A model generated the notes under the pieces. That model saw only the letters and a program-made list of their open reading frames with translations, did not search any database and had not been told where the DNA came from. From positions 1 through 64,000 of IMG/VR virus record IMGVR_UViG_3300023281_001121: a DNA stretch of 64,000 bases; one strand, 5' to 3'. This DNA is from a virus. A program made the position numbers and the translations under genes. How positions within the stretch are numbered: position 1 is the first letter of the stretch; the number at the start of each line of letters is the position of its first letter. Shown piece after piece: positions 5,966 to 13,418 of this stretch.

Positions 5966-6546
5966 TCGGATTCCTGCGCATTTTCGGCCCGAACATCCCC
6001 GATTCTGACCTCCACGACCTCCATATCGGCAATTCTGGCGCGGATCTGGGCCTCAGAAGCCCACCAGCACTCGCAGCCCCAGACGACGTCGCCATTGTCG
6101 AGCGTGATTTTCGGGTTCGTCATGCCAGGAATCTTCATACCGCCAACCTCATCCGGCGGGATCTCCATGCCGCTGTACTCACCATACCCGAGTACCTTAG
6201 CCACGCCGTCAGTTGCCGACAGCAGCGCCCCTACGCGGTCTCCCTTGAGGTTTCCGCCCGAGATCTGGTACCGCTCCTGCATCATCTCCAGCGACTTACG
6301 GAGCATCCTGTAGAGCTTCCGCTTGCCCCAGAACGTGATCGCCGCCGAATCGTCATCTCCCGGCCTGTGAATGAACGGACCCTGGCGGTTATCCGGCATC
6401 CAACCCTCATTCGGATCGTCCACCTCATTGATCGTCACCGGCAGATACTGGTACATCCGCAAGCCCACGAAATCACCGTCATCAGTGGACTTCTCAACCC
6501 ACTCGATTCGATCGGTCATCTCCTCAGCGTAGACGTTAATCCTCAT
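5962..6546 (-). CDS. Conserved phage protein, 194 aa
   Basis: The start is ATG 6546 (MRINVYAEEMTDRIEWVEK) with AGGAG separated by an A-rich spacer. The protein contains GPFIHRPGDDDSAAITFWGKR, a block I recognise as conserved in many phage hypothetical proteins. It ends in a beta-rich domain with CECWW. The family has no assigned function to my knowledge. The longer in-frame reading upstream to 6666 lacks a ribosome-binding site. Early expression is suggested by the promoter at 6750-6778. Confidence 0.7.
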   Translation of the reverse strand: MRINVYAEEMTDRIEWVEKSTDDGDFVGLRMYQYLPVTINEVDDPNEGWMPDNRQGPFIHRPGDDDSAAITFWGKRKLYRMLRKSLEMMQERYQISGGNLKGDRVGALLSATDGVAKVLGYGEYSGMEIPPDEVGGMKIPGMTNPKITLDNGDVVWGCECWWASEAQIRARIADMEVVEVRIGDVRAENAQESE

Positions 6547-6686
6547 TTTTTTTTCTCCTGGATTGGGGGAAGACAAAAAACCGACTTCCCGGTGCATAGG
6601 TACCCGCAATTCGGGCAAATTTTGGCCTGCTCGATTCTCCACCAGCCTAGGACACGTTCCCACCACCCCTTACCGCTCCTAGCCAT
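6543..6686 (-). CDS. Zinc-ribbon mini-protein, 47 aa
   Basis: The start is ATG 6686 (MARSGKGWWERVLG) with AGGAG 9 bases upstream. Residues from about 25 give CPNCGYLC...C, a knuckle of one zinc ribbon. It is the first gene after the predicted promoter at 6750-6778 and overlaps the next gene by ATGA. Function unknown. Confidence 0.55.
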   Translation of the reverse strand: MARSGKGWWERVLGWWRIEQAKICPNCGYLCTGKSVFCLPPIQEKKK

Positions 6687-7132
6687 CTCTGGGACTCCTG
6701 TTAATTCGATTTGAAGAAAGTGGGTACAACTGACTGATTGAAGGATCAATATATAAGATAAGTACCTTTAAGTATCAAGGGGTACCCCCTATATGTCTAT
6801 GATTCCTAAAGACTTTAATCATTATTCTAGCGCGCGTGGGGTGGGCAGGGGGGGAGGGGGGAGGGGGGGGTGCCCCCCTGGTCGACATGCAATGCGTATA
6901 ATAATTATTATGGAAAGCGGGGGTATAAAACGTAGGATCTATGCGGGTTGTAGCGCCACGCGCTGTGCTGGCTGTGTGCTGCTGGCCACCAGGCCACACG
7001 TAAGCTACTGATTTATATATGTGATGATGCATGTTCGATCAATCTCATATGCGATGCACACACACACGCACATCAACCTGCATCACGTACCCCCATGGCC
7101 TGTACCCTATGTAGTACGTGGGCTGCATGGTG
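6687..7132. other. 446-base intergenic region with G-tracts, palindrome and CA repeat; possible control or origin region
   Basis: No credible gene is seen. The left third (6690-6835) is AT-rich and holds a promoter. GGGGTACCCC at 6779-6788 is a perfect palindrome. Bases 6838-6870 contain five runs of 3-8 Gs, a strong G-quadruplex pattern on the plus strand, with a short C-run just after. A (CA)5-type repeat lies at 7056-7066, and AT-rich patches occur near 7010-7030. Because replication-initiation-type genes lie immediately upstream (7133-8562), this is a candidate origin or copy-control region, which is inference only. Confidence 0.4.
6750..6778 (-). promoter_or_regulatory. Sigma70-type promoter
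   Basis: The minus strand reads TTGATA (6778-6773), 17 bases, then TATATA (6755-6750). It would transcribe leftward into the zinc-ribbon mini-gene at 6686 with a leader of about 55 bases. The GGGGTACCCC palindrome abuts the -35 side and could be an operator. Confidence 0.65.
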
Positions 7133-7726
7133 CTAGGCCTGGGGTGCAGGCAGGGTGCGTGCATCAGGTAGTGCTTCAGCATGTAGTGCAGCATGGGCCT
7201 TGTCCCTGTCACCTATCAGTACGACCTGGCCTAGTGTGTAAGCCCCTGTATTGTCTAGGCTTTCTATCCTACCTGCCAGGTGGCGTGGGCCTGGGCCTGG
7301 TGGCCTGGCATGGTAGGCCTCGTATACCGAAGTGAAGTCTTTTCCTATGTAGGACAATGACTTAGTGGTCTGCTCGCAGAGCCAGATCCACCCCCCGATA
7401 CGCTCCACTGTGGGCACCACCAGGGCATCGTCGAAGGCGATCGATCGATACGAGCCGTGAGACCTGATCGCTCCCAGGACCTTGTGCCATGCGGCCTGAG
7501 CGCGGTCTGTGGCCGATCCCTGGATGAGTGTGACCAGGTCTGCCGGGCGGGGCATGAACTTGGAGCTTGCCAGGTGCAGGTGCGTGGCCTTGCTGATCTG
7601 CTCGATCGTGAAGCTCTCCAGGACGCTCCACCAAAGCTCCAGGGCCGAGTCGGTGATCTCTTGACCGTAGACCTCAGCTGCTCCCAGGACGATCGTCGCG
7701 AACGCTGGGCGGTCGTCGTTCTTCAC
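7133..7726 (-). CDS. DUF6475-like replication-associated protein, 197 aa, GTG start
   Basis: GTG 7726 overlaps the upstream TGA (GTGA) and is preceded by GGGG. The N-terminus (VKNDDRPAFATIVLGAAEVYG) is followed by a helical region. AIRSHGSYRSIAFDDALV...VERIGGWIWLC is the signature I associate with DUF6475 proteins, which follow DUF1376 replication-initiation genes in many phages and prophages. By that position it probably acts as a helicase-loader or primosome-type partner. The last 50 residues are Pro/Gly/Ala-rich and look disordered. The biochemical role is inferred from context. Confidence 0.6.
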   Translation of the reverse strand: MKNDDRPAFATIVLGAAEVYGQEITDSALELWWSVLESFTIEQISKATHLHLASSKFMPRPADLVTLIQGSATDRAQAAWHKVLGAIRSHGSYRSIAFDDALVVPTVERIGGWIWLCEQTTKSLSYIGKDFTSVYEAYHARPPGPGPRHLAGRIESLDNTGAYTLGQVVLIGDRDKAHAALHAEALPDARTLPAPQA

Positions 7727-8562
7727 TCGTTGCCCCGGTCGATGAAGCGTTGCGCTGCTCCGACGTTCTGCTGGGTACGCGTCCCGTGTTCCTGCACCGG
7801 GTACGCTTCGGTCCACAGCTGGGCTTCACGCGACAGAAAGAATTCAGCCCTCTTCACGTAGCTTGTCCCGATCTTGCCAGCGGCCTGCTGTTGATCGCGA
7901 TACCGTCTGGCCCCTGCCATGATCTCAGCCCAGTCTGTTCCTGTGTCGACGAGCGCGTTCGCTTTGTCGAGGGCCTTCGCCCAGCCTTGTGTGCCGTCGC
8001 GCTCTGGGTACGTTGCTCTGAACGCTTGCCACATTGCGTTGCTGACTGGCTTCGACTTCGAACGTTTAGAGTCTTCTCCGTTGGCTCTGGGTTTTGATCT
8101 TGATGTGGATATGGATGTGGATCTGGATACCATTGCTAACCCATGGCCTTCAGCATGTGCTTCAGCATCTGCCGGAGCATGTGCTGCAGCATGTGCATCA
8201 GCATCCTCATCGGCCTCAGGCATCACACTGTCATCGATGTCCTGGACGCGTCCGTGCCACCTCACCTGAGCAGCCTTGCGTCCCTGTTCAACGCGATCGG
8301 CCATCGTGCCGCGTATCTCTTCCAGCCGTGGATTGATTCCGCCGGGGAACTTCGGCCCCAGGACATCGAGATGCGTCGCAGCAGAATCAGCGATGCGTGA
8401 CAGCGCCTTGTGGTTGTCGATCGGCACCTGGCCGTTGATCCACTGGTAAGACAACAGGCGGATGTATGCGCCGACTTGCTCGTCGTCCCACGCCATCGTC
8501 GCCGTCGCGAAGTCACTCGCGTAAAATTGAAACCAGGGCCTGAGGCGGCTCTTGTCAGACAT
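7723..8562 (-). CDS. DUF1376 (YdaU-type) replication initiation protein, 279 aa
   Basis: Residues about 8-95 (RPWFQFYASDFATATMAWDDEQVGAYIRLLSYQW...) match the DUF1376/YdaU domain, typical of phage replication-origin proteins with a winged-helix fold. A His/Ala/Asp-rich low-complexity linker follows (about residues 125-150, repeats of the type AxAHA). A C-terminal helical domain (AMWQAFRATYPERDG...) resembles those of primosomal initiators. It is followed, with overlap, by the DUF6475-like gene, so the two probably act as an initiator and loader pair. The origin may lie in the non-coding region downstream. Confidence 0.7.
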   Translation of the reverse strand: MSDKSRLRPWFQFYASDFATATMAWDDEQVGAYIRLLSYQWINGQVPIDNHKALSRIADSAATHLDVLGPKFPGGINPRLEEIRGTMADRVEQGRKAAQVRWHGRVQDIDDSVMPEADEDADAHAAAHAPADAEAHAEGHGLAMVSRSTSISTSRSKPRANGEDSKRSKSKPVSNAMWQAFRATYPERDGTQGWAKALDKANALVDTGTDWAEIMAGARRYRDQQQAAGKIGTSYVKRAEFFLSREAQLWTEAYPVQEHGTRTQQNVGAAQRFIDRGNE

Positions 8563-8573
8563 CGCGTGCCCGG

Positions 8574-8873
8574 TCAGGCAGCGGCAGTGTCTGGATCTGG
8601 AGCGTGCGAACGCGGTACGCGATCGTCCGGCACGTTCACCTCTCCGAGCAGGTCATCCTTCATCACATCGAAACCCTTCGCCCGTGCTGCGCGACTCAAA
8701 ATGCCCGCGTACAAATCAGCGGACAAGAAAGGCAACGCGCCCGCCTTGTGCCATTTGCCAACGGCCTGGCGCGAGACGCTGAAGCCTGCGCGCTTGGTGA
8801 CGAGCTTCGCCACATCTTCGCGTGTTCCCAGGTGGTCGAGGACCTTCTGGGTTAGGGTTTTCTCAGTGGTCAT
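8574..8873 (-). CDS. Cro/CI-like helix-turn-helix regulator, 99 aa
   Basis: Residues 18-50 (REDVAKLVTKRAGFSVSRQAVGKWHKAG) form a helix-turn-helix of the YdaS/Cro type. A C-terminal tail follows (DDLLGEVNVPDD...). It is the first minus-strand gene next to the divergent control region, which contains several inverted repeats, so it is likely the regulator of one or both divergent transcripts. The start lacks a good Shine-Dalgarno sequence, suggesting low or leaderless translation. No integrase or lysis-lysogeny gene set is visible, so this is not evidence of a temperate lifestyle by itself. Confidence 0.6.
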   Translation of the reverse strand: MTTEKTLTQKVLDHLGTREDVAKLVTKRAGFSVSRQAVGKWHKAGALPFLSADLYAGILSRAARAKGFDVMKDDLLGEVNVPDDRVPRSHAPDPDTAAA

Positions 8874-9073
8874 TTTTTGATCAATCGGTTGGTCTGCGGA
8901 GGCAGCTGAGACTACTCCGGTTGACGCGCAAATGCTACTTCGGTTGCGGTCTTTTCCACCGTCGAATAAGGCCTAGCGAAACCTAGGTTGACAGGGACAC
9001 GTCCTGGGTATACGGTCGTACGCGACCGAGTTGGTCAGCCGGGAAACCGGTCCAGAAACAACGGAGAGCCAGG
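8874..9073. promoter_or_regulatory. Divergent control region with operator-like palindromes
   Basis: The 200 bases between the HTH regulator and the rightward operon hold an inverted repeat CCTAG-N6-CTAGG (8972-8987). It directly abuts a plus-strand TTGACA (8988-8993). TATACG (9009-9014) follows at a short 15-base spacing, so the promoter is imperfect and may need activation. GGTCG-TACG-CGACC (9014-9027) is a second palindrome next to the -10. The positions are those expected for operators of the adjacent regulator. Confidence 0.5.
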
Positions 9074-9235
9074 ATGGACAGCAACAAATTCGACTACATC
9101 AACCACCCCAATTTCGCCTCCTCAACCGGGCCTTGGAGCCTGGGTCTTGAGGTCCGCGAAGCGGTCAACCTAGAAGACCGCGACGACGACCACAAAGCCG
9201 AAGCTGCGCAGCTGCAGCAGGTTCTCTGGTCATGA
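9074..9235 (+). CDS. Small protein, 53 aa
   Basis: ATG 9074 is preceded by CGGAGAGCCAGG. The frame encodes MDSNKFDYINHPNFASS... and ends with a TGA that overlaps the next ATG (ATGA). It is acidic at the C-terminus and has no membrane segment. It is the first gene of the rightward operon. Function unknown. Confidence 0.5.
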   Translation: MDSNKFDYINHPNFASSTGPWSLGLEVREAVNLEDRDDDHKAEAAQLQQVLWS

Positions 9236-9486
9236 GCGCCGCATCCAACAATCGATTCCACGGGCGCGCTCGCGACCAGGTCGAGCTAGTCGCTCGCCGC
9301 GTCGTCGAGATCGAGATCCGCGACGTGTACGGAAAATCCCTGGCGTATCCATTGAACCGCGAAGCCGGACTGATCGCTGAGCTATCCGGCCATCGCACCC
9401 TGACACGCGGCGCGCTCAGCCTGGCCGAAGGTCTCGGATTCGAGATCGAGGTTGTGAACCGTCGCAGCGTGGAGGAGTTGGGTTGA
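9232..9486 (+). CDS. Hypothetical protein, 84 aa
   Basis: A small mixed alpha/beta protein starting MSAASNNRFHGRARDQ, coupled by ATGA to the preceding gene. No family recognised. Codon use matches the operon. Confidence 0.5.
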   Translation: MSAASNNRFHGRARDQVELVARRVVEIEIRDVYGKSLAYPLNREAGLIAELSGHRTLTRGALSLAEGLGFEIEVVNRRSVEELG

Positions 9487-9560
9487 GAGGAGGCAACGCA
9501 GAGCGGCTTGCGGGCCGCTCGACGGTGTCACTTCCGGCATCCACCAACGGAGAATCCAAG
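9487..9560 (+). promoter_or_regulatory. Structured leader, copy A of a repeated element
   Basis: CGCAGAGCGGC (9498-9508) begins a hairpin, AGCGGC (9502-9507) with GCCGCT (9514-9519). It is followed by CGACGGTGT and then a CAACGGAGA ribosome-binding site before ATG 9561. The same order of elements recurs at 10995-11061 and 13356-13418. It could be an RNA regulatory or processing site. Confidence 0.55.
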
Positions 9561-9842
9561 ATGGAAATTCAATCAGCAGTAATACGAGTCACCGACCTTC
9601 GCGTCCACGTCGATGTGGTAGTCGATGGCCAGGAGCAGCGCAGCTTTGTCATCTACGACGGCAACACCGAGGCTCACGAGGAAGCCGCTGTGCAGTATCT
9701 CTTCCAGTCGATCGGTCTCCCCTTCCGCAAGATCGGCCTGGTCGATGAGCGCAGCGAGGAGGAGGTCGAGGAGGTCTCGCCCTGGCGTCCGGACCCGATC
9801 TACTCCGCAGGCCTGGCCTACGCTGCGGGGTACCCGGATTAG
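9561..9842 (+). CDS. Hypothetical protein, 93 aa
   Basis: The start is ATG 9561 (MEIQSAVIRVTDLRVHVDV), following CGGAGA. A longer frame back to 9483 would run through the hairpin leader and is unlikely. The protein is beta-rich at the N-terminus, then acidic, with a Tyr/Ala-rich end. No family recognised. Confidence 0.55.
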   Translation: MEIQSAVIRVTDLRVHVDVVVDGQEQRSFVIYDGNTEAHEEAAVQYLFQSIGLPFRKIGLVDERSEEEVEEVSPWRPDPIYSAGLAYAAGYPD

Positions 9843-9938
9843 ATCAACGCCGAAACCGGGGTTACAATCCCCGGTCGATCTGCGGGTGGTCTCGCAGGTC
9901 CTGAAGATGGCAGACCCATTTAGATTCGGAGAAGCAAG
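9843..9938 (+). promoter_or_regulatory. Structured leader of the MoxR ATPase gene
   Basis: AGATC (9841-9845) pairs with GATCT (9877-9881) around an inner stem ACCGGGG/CCCCGGT (9855-9861 with 9869-9875, loop TTACAAT). Two further small hairpins follow (GCG...CGC and GGTC...GACC) before CGGAGAAG and the start codon. There is no T-run, so it is more likely a folded 5' leader or attenuator than a terminator. Confidence 0.45.
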
Positions 9939-10994
9939 ATGCAAACGAAAGTTCAGTTGACACAAATGACAAGCGACGTGCTGCTGCAGACGTTGCGAGT
10001 CAACGCGCTGGCCCAGGAGCCATCGTTCACCTGGGGATCGCCTGGCATTGGCAAGTCAGACGTTCACCAGCAATTGGCCGACAGTCTCAACGCGCCGCTG
10101 ATCGATCTCAGAGCGAGCCAGTGGGACGCGGTCGACACTCGCGGCATTCCCTTTGTCGATCGCGCCGATGGCGCGGCACCGACGACTCGTTGGGCTGTGC
10201 CGGACGTGTTCCCATCAGCTGAGTACGCTGCGAAGCACGAATGGGTGGTGCTGTTCCTGGACGAGCTAAACCTGGCCGCGCCTTCGGTGCAGTCCGCGCT
10301 CTACCAGCTGATCTTGTCGCGCCGCCTTGGCGACTACGTCCTGCCGGACAACGTCGTCCTGTTCGCAGCTGGCAACCTGGAGACCGATCGCAGTGGCGTG
10401 CATCGGATGAGCCAGGCGCTGGCCGATCGGTTCTTTCACTACCAGCTGATCGTCGACAACCTGGCCTGGGAAAAATGGGCGCTCGAAAATGACCTGCACG
10501 TTGCGACCATCGCGTACAACCGATGGCGTCCGCAGCATCTGCACGACTGGGACGCGAAGTCGGTGAGCAAAGCTCAGGCGACACCGCGCTCCTGGTACAA
10601 GGTCAGCAAGGTCCTGAAGATCATCGAGGCCGAGGGCATCAACGGCCAGGTCGAAGCGGGCCTGGTCACCGGCAAGATCGGTGAGAGTGTCGGCGCGGAG
10701 TTCATCGGCTTCCTGAAGATCTACCGCAACCTGCCGGACCCAGATGGCGTGATACTCGCGCCGGATGCGGCCCCGGTGTCTGAGGACCCAGCCGTGAGTT
10801 ACGCGCTCTGCGGCGCGCTGGCTGAGCGTGCGACCGATGGCAACATCGACCGCATCATTCAGTACGCGGAGCGGCTGCAGCCTGAGTTCATGACGCTGCT
10901 GATTCGCAGCGCAGCCGTGCGTCATCCTGAGGTGCAATCCACCAAGGGCTTCATGAAATGGGCGAGCAAAAACGCTGACGTTTTAATCAAGTAG
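9939..10994 (+). CDS. MoxR-family AAA+ ATPase, 351 aa
   Basis: Walker A is GSPGIGKS (residues 33-40). Walker B is VVLFLDEL (103-110). A sensor-1 Asn sits in FAAGN (146), and an ALADRF segment near 165 provides a likely arginine finger. This is the MoxR/RavA/NorQ type of AAA+ ATPase, which uses ATP to remodel or load metal cofactors onto partners that carry VWA domains. The next two genes encode a DUF3150 protein and a metallopeptidase-VWA protein, so the three very probably form one chaperone-like complex. The start ATG follows CGGAGAAG. Confidence 0.8.
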   Translation: MQTKVQLTQMTSDVLLQTLRVNALAQEPSFTWGSPGIGKSDVHQQLADSLNAPLIDLRASQWDAVDTRGIPFVDRADGAAPTTRWAVPDVFPSAEYAAKHEWVVLFLDELNLAAPSVQSALYQLILSRRLGDYVLPDNVVLFAAGNLETDRSGVHRMSQALADRFFHYQLIVDNLAWEKWALENDLHVATIAYNRWRPQHLHDWDAKSVSKAQATPRSWYKVSKVLKIIEAEGINGQVEAGLVTGKIGESVGAEFIGFLKIYRNLPDPDGVILAPDAAPVSEDPAVSYALCGALAERATDGNIDRIIQYAERLQPEFMTLLIRSAAVRHPEVQSTKGFMKWASKNADVLIK

Positions 10995-11061
10995 GGGGGC
11001 ATCGCAGAGCGGCCTGGCTATGAGGCCGCTCGACGATGCAATCCCGCATCAACGGAGAACC
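10995..11061 (+). promoter_or_regulatory. Structured leader, copy B of the repeated element
   Basis: CGCAGAGCGGCC (11003-11014) starts a 7-bp hairpin, AGCGGCC (11008-11014) with GGCCGCT (11024-11030). It is followed by CGACGATG and CAACGGAGA directly before the DUF3150 gene. Confidence 0.55.
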
Positions 11062-11967
11062 ATGATGGAAACCAAAAACAGTAATGAGCGACTAATGATC
11101 GTTCGGCTGGGCATCCACCAGTGGTACCCGCGCAAGTTTGACCTGAAGGCAACGAAGACGATCGCCGACGTGCATGGCGTGAGCATCGAGCGAGCCGGAC
11201 GGTTCAATAAAATCCTGGTCGACCTGGCCGAGATTAAGCCGCTGCAGAAACGTCTGCGGCTACTGCGCGATGACCACTACGCGATGACCTGCCCGTTCGG
11301 TGATAACGGTCAACGCGCGCTGTGCGCCGAGTTGTATTTCGATCACGTCGCAATGGTGCGCGATGCGATCGTGGACATCGACCGCCTGGCCGATGACTAC
11401 GCGGCGAAGTACGACGACGAGCGTGCGAAGGCGAAGCTCGCGCTGAATGGTCTGTTCAATCCGGATGACTATCCTGACTCGAACGAATTGCGCGCGCGCT
11501 TCAGTGTCGACTTCGGTTACGAGCCGCTGCCCAGTGGTGACGGTGTCAACGCGTGGACCGCGCTCGACGACTCGGCACGCGAGGCAATTCGCGAAGAGCT
11601 TCAGGCATCGATGGACGCGGCGGTCGAAGGCGCGCACAAGGATGTCGTCAATCGAATCGTCGAGAAGGCGCAGCACTTTGTGAAGCGCGTTCGCGAGATC
11701 GATGAAGAGGTGAAGCTGACCGATAAGAACAGCGGCAAGGGCCGGATTCACGACAGCGTCGTTGGTCATCTGCGCGACATCGTCGACCTGGTTTTGCGCG
11801 GGCTGAATGTCACGGGCGACCAAGCCCTGGCGAAGCTCGCAGCTGACCTGGACGAGGCCCTGGCAGGTGTCACGACCGATCGCATTCGCAACGGCTCGAC
11901 TCTCAGACTTGAGCGCGCCGACGCGGTCGAGAATGCCGTCGCGAAATTCGCGGGAGTGTACGGATGA
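11062..11967 (+). CDS. DUF3150 protein, MoxR/VWA partner, 301 aa
   Basis: It begins MMETKNSNERLMIVRLGIHQWYPRK, and this opening plus the following ATKTIAD region is the N-terminal pattern I know from DUF3150. That family is regularly found between MoxR ATPases and VWA proteins in phages and plasmids. The rest is long helices, probably coiled-coil, with no catalytic motif. It is likely the adaptor or substrate component of the complex. The stop overlaps the start of the VWA gene (ATGA), indicating coupled synthesis. Confidence 0.7.
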   Translation: MMETKNSNERLMIVRLGIHQWYPRKFDLKATKTIADVHGVSIERAGRFNKILVDLAEIKPLQKRLRLLRDDHYAMTCPFGDNGQRALCAELYFDHVAMVRDAIVDIDRLADDYAAKYDDERAKAKLALNGLFNPDDYPDSNELRARFSVDFGYEPLPSGDGVNAWTALDDSAREAIREELQASMDAAVEGAHKDVVNRIVEKAQHFVKRVREIDEEVKLTDKNSGKGRIHDSVVGHLRDIVDLVLRGLNVTGDQALAKLAADLDEALAGVTTDRIRNGSTLRLERADAVENAVAKFAGVYG

Positions 11968-13355
11968 GCGACAAAGCGGCACAGGCCAAAGCCGAGAAGG
12001 CCTTGCACGATGCAACGCGCATCCTGCGAAATCACCGGGCGAAGGTGGTGCAGTCGCACCCCTTCTTCGGTGCGCTACTGCTGAAGCAGAAACTCGTCGC
12101 GTCTCGCGATGTGCAGACGCTCGCGACAAATGGCAAAGAGCTTTTCTACAATCCGGACTACGTCAACGGTCAGCGTACCGAGTACCTGACATTCGACGTT
12201 GCGCATGAAGCTCTGCACCCGGCACTGGGTCATCACGTCCGACGCGGCGATCGTCGCTTCGACTGGTGGAACGAGGCCTGCGACTTTGTCATTAACCCGA
12301 TCCTGCGCGATGCAGGATTCCATGTGCCGGACGATGCGTTGATGCGTCCGGACCTGGAGGGCATGCACTCCGAAGGCGCTTACAAGATCCTGGAAGGCGA
12401 GCGTGCCCAGCCCGATACCGGTGGCGGTGGTGACGACGGTGACCAGGGCCAGGAGCCGGACGAGGCTGGCCAGGACACGTCCCAGGCACCTCCTCAGCCC
12501 AAGCCGATCGAGGAGCCGCAGGACGAGCCTGGCGATTCCGAGGGTCAGGACGACGGCGACCAGGGCGAAGGCTCTGGTGACGGCTCTGGTGACGCCCAGG
12601 ACGGCGATTCGGGCCAGCAGCAGCAGGTCCCGAGCTTTGGAGGTGCGGGTGCGGTTCTCGATGCGCCCGTGGCCACCGAGGCTGAGCGCGTCGCTGAGGA
12701 GCAGGACTGGAAGGTGTCACTGACCCAGGCGGCAAACCTGGCAGCGGCCAGCAAGTCGGCTGGGAATCTCCCGGCTGACCTGCTGCGGCACATCGAGGAG
12801 ATCCTGGAGCCGAAGGCAAACTGGCGCGAGATCTTGCGCCGGTTCATGGATCAATTCTCCCAGGAAGATTCGACCTGGGCGGTGCCGAATCGAAAGATGA
12901 TCGGCGAAGGTCTCTACCTGCCCAGCATGCGCTCCGAGAAGCTGCCGCCGATCTTGTTTGTGATCGACGCGTCGTCGTCCATGCCTGACGAGTCACTGCA
13001 GCAGGCGGGCGGCGAATTGCAATCGATCATCGACGAGCTTAAGCCTGAGTTCCTGGACGTGATCGTCCACGACACAAGCGTGCGCGGCGAGCCTGAGCGA
13101 TTCGCGCCTGACGAGCCGGTGGTTCTGAAGGCGCGTGCCGGTGGCGGTACCGCATTCGCTCCAGTGTGCGAGTGGATCGAGAACGCCGAGGAGGAGTACG
13201 CGTGCGTCGTCTGGTTCACTGACCTGGACCCGTGGGACTGGGACGACTGTAAGCCGCCTGAGGTGCCGTTGGTCTGGATCGACTGGACGGGCCAGGACAA
13301 TCCCGATGTGCCGTTTGGCGATGAGGTGGTGCCGCTGGATGACGACTGGAGTTGA
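11964..13355 (+). CDS. DUF2201-type metallopeptidase-like plus VWA-like protein, 463 aa
   Basis: The N-terminal domain (1-150) has HEALH (residues 81-85), an HExxH zinc motif, followed by WNEACDFVIN with Glu104 as possible further ligand. A disordered Asp/Gly/Gln-rich linker spans about 150-230. The C-terminal domain contains FVIDASSSM with the DxSxS metal-ion-dependent adhesion site (Asp335, Ser337, Ser339) of VWA folds. This is the architecture of the VWA-like/DUF2201 'putative metallopeptidase' family that pairs with MoxR ATPases. Substrate unknown; it may process or remodel a host or phage protein. Confidence 0.8.
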   Translation: MSDKAAQAKAEKALHDATRILRNHRAKVVQSHPFFGALLLKQKLVASRDVQTLATNGKELFYNPDYVNGQRTEYLTFDVAHEALHPALGHHVRRGDRRFDWWNEACDFVINPILRDAGFHVPDDALMRPDLEGMHSEGAYKILEGERAQPDTGGGGDDGDQGQEPDEAGQDTSQAPPQPKPIEEPQDEPGDSEGQDDGDQGEGSGDGSGDAQDGDSGQQQQVPSFGGAGAVLDAPVATEAERVAEEQDWKVSLTQAANLAAASKSAGNLPADLLRHIEEILEPKANWREILRRFMDQFSQEDSTWAVPNRKMIGEGLYLPSMRSEKLPPILFVIDASSSMPDESLQQAGGELQSIIDELKPEFLDVIVHDTSVRGEPERFAPDEPVVLKARAGGGTAFAPVCEWIENAEEEYACVVWFTDLDPWDWDDCKPPEVPLVWIDWTGQDNPDVPFGDEVVPLDDDWS

Positions 13356-13418
13356 TACCGCAGAGCGGCCTGGCTTCGGCCAGGCTGCTCGACGGTGTTA
13401 ATTGAAGAGGAGGAGAGC
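13356..13418 (+). promoter_or_regulatory. Structured leader, copy C of the repeated element
   Basis: CGCAGAGCGGCC begins an 11-bp hairpin (13364-13374 with 13379-13389, one G-U pair) closed by a UUCG tetraloop. It is followed by CGACGGTGTT and GAGGAGGAG before the ATG. It is the most stable of the three copies. Confidence 0.6.

Noticed and set aside
7021-7335. 104-aa plus-strand frame across the G/CA-rich region
   Set aside because: Starts in low-complexity sequence, has no ribosome-binding site and overlaps the end of the DUF6475-like gene on the other strand.
9841-9881. Possible tRNA, because CCGGGGTTACAATCCCCGG looks like a T-arm
   Set aside because: The loop lacks the TTC motif, and no acceptor stem, anticodon arm or CCA is found; it is better explained as a folded leader.
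10266-12129. Long minus-strand frames of 223 and 289 aa
   Set aside because: They lie opposite the MoxR, DUF3150 and VWA genes, which have recognised motifs. The antisense products have no motif and no start signal.
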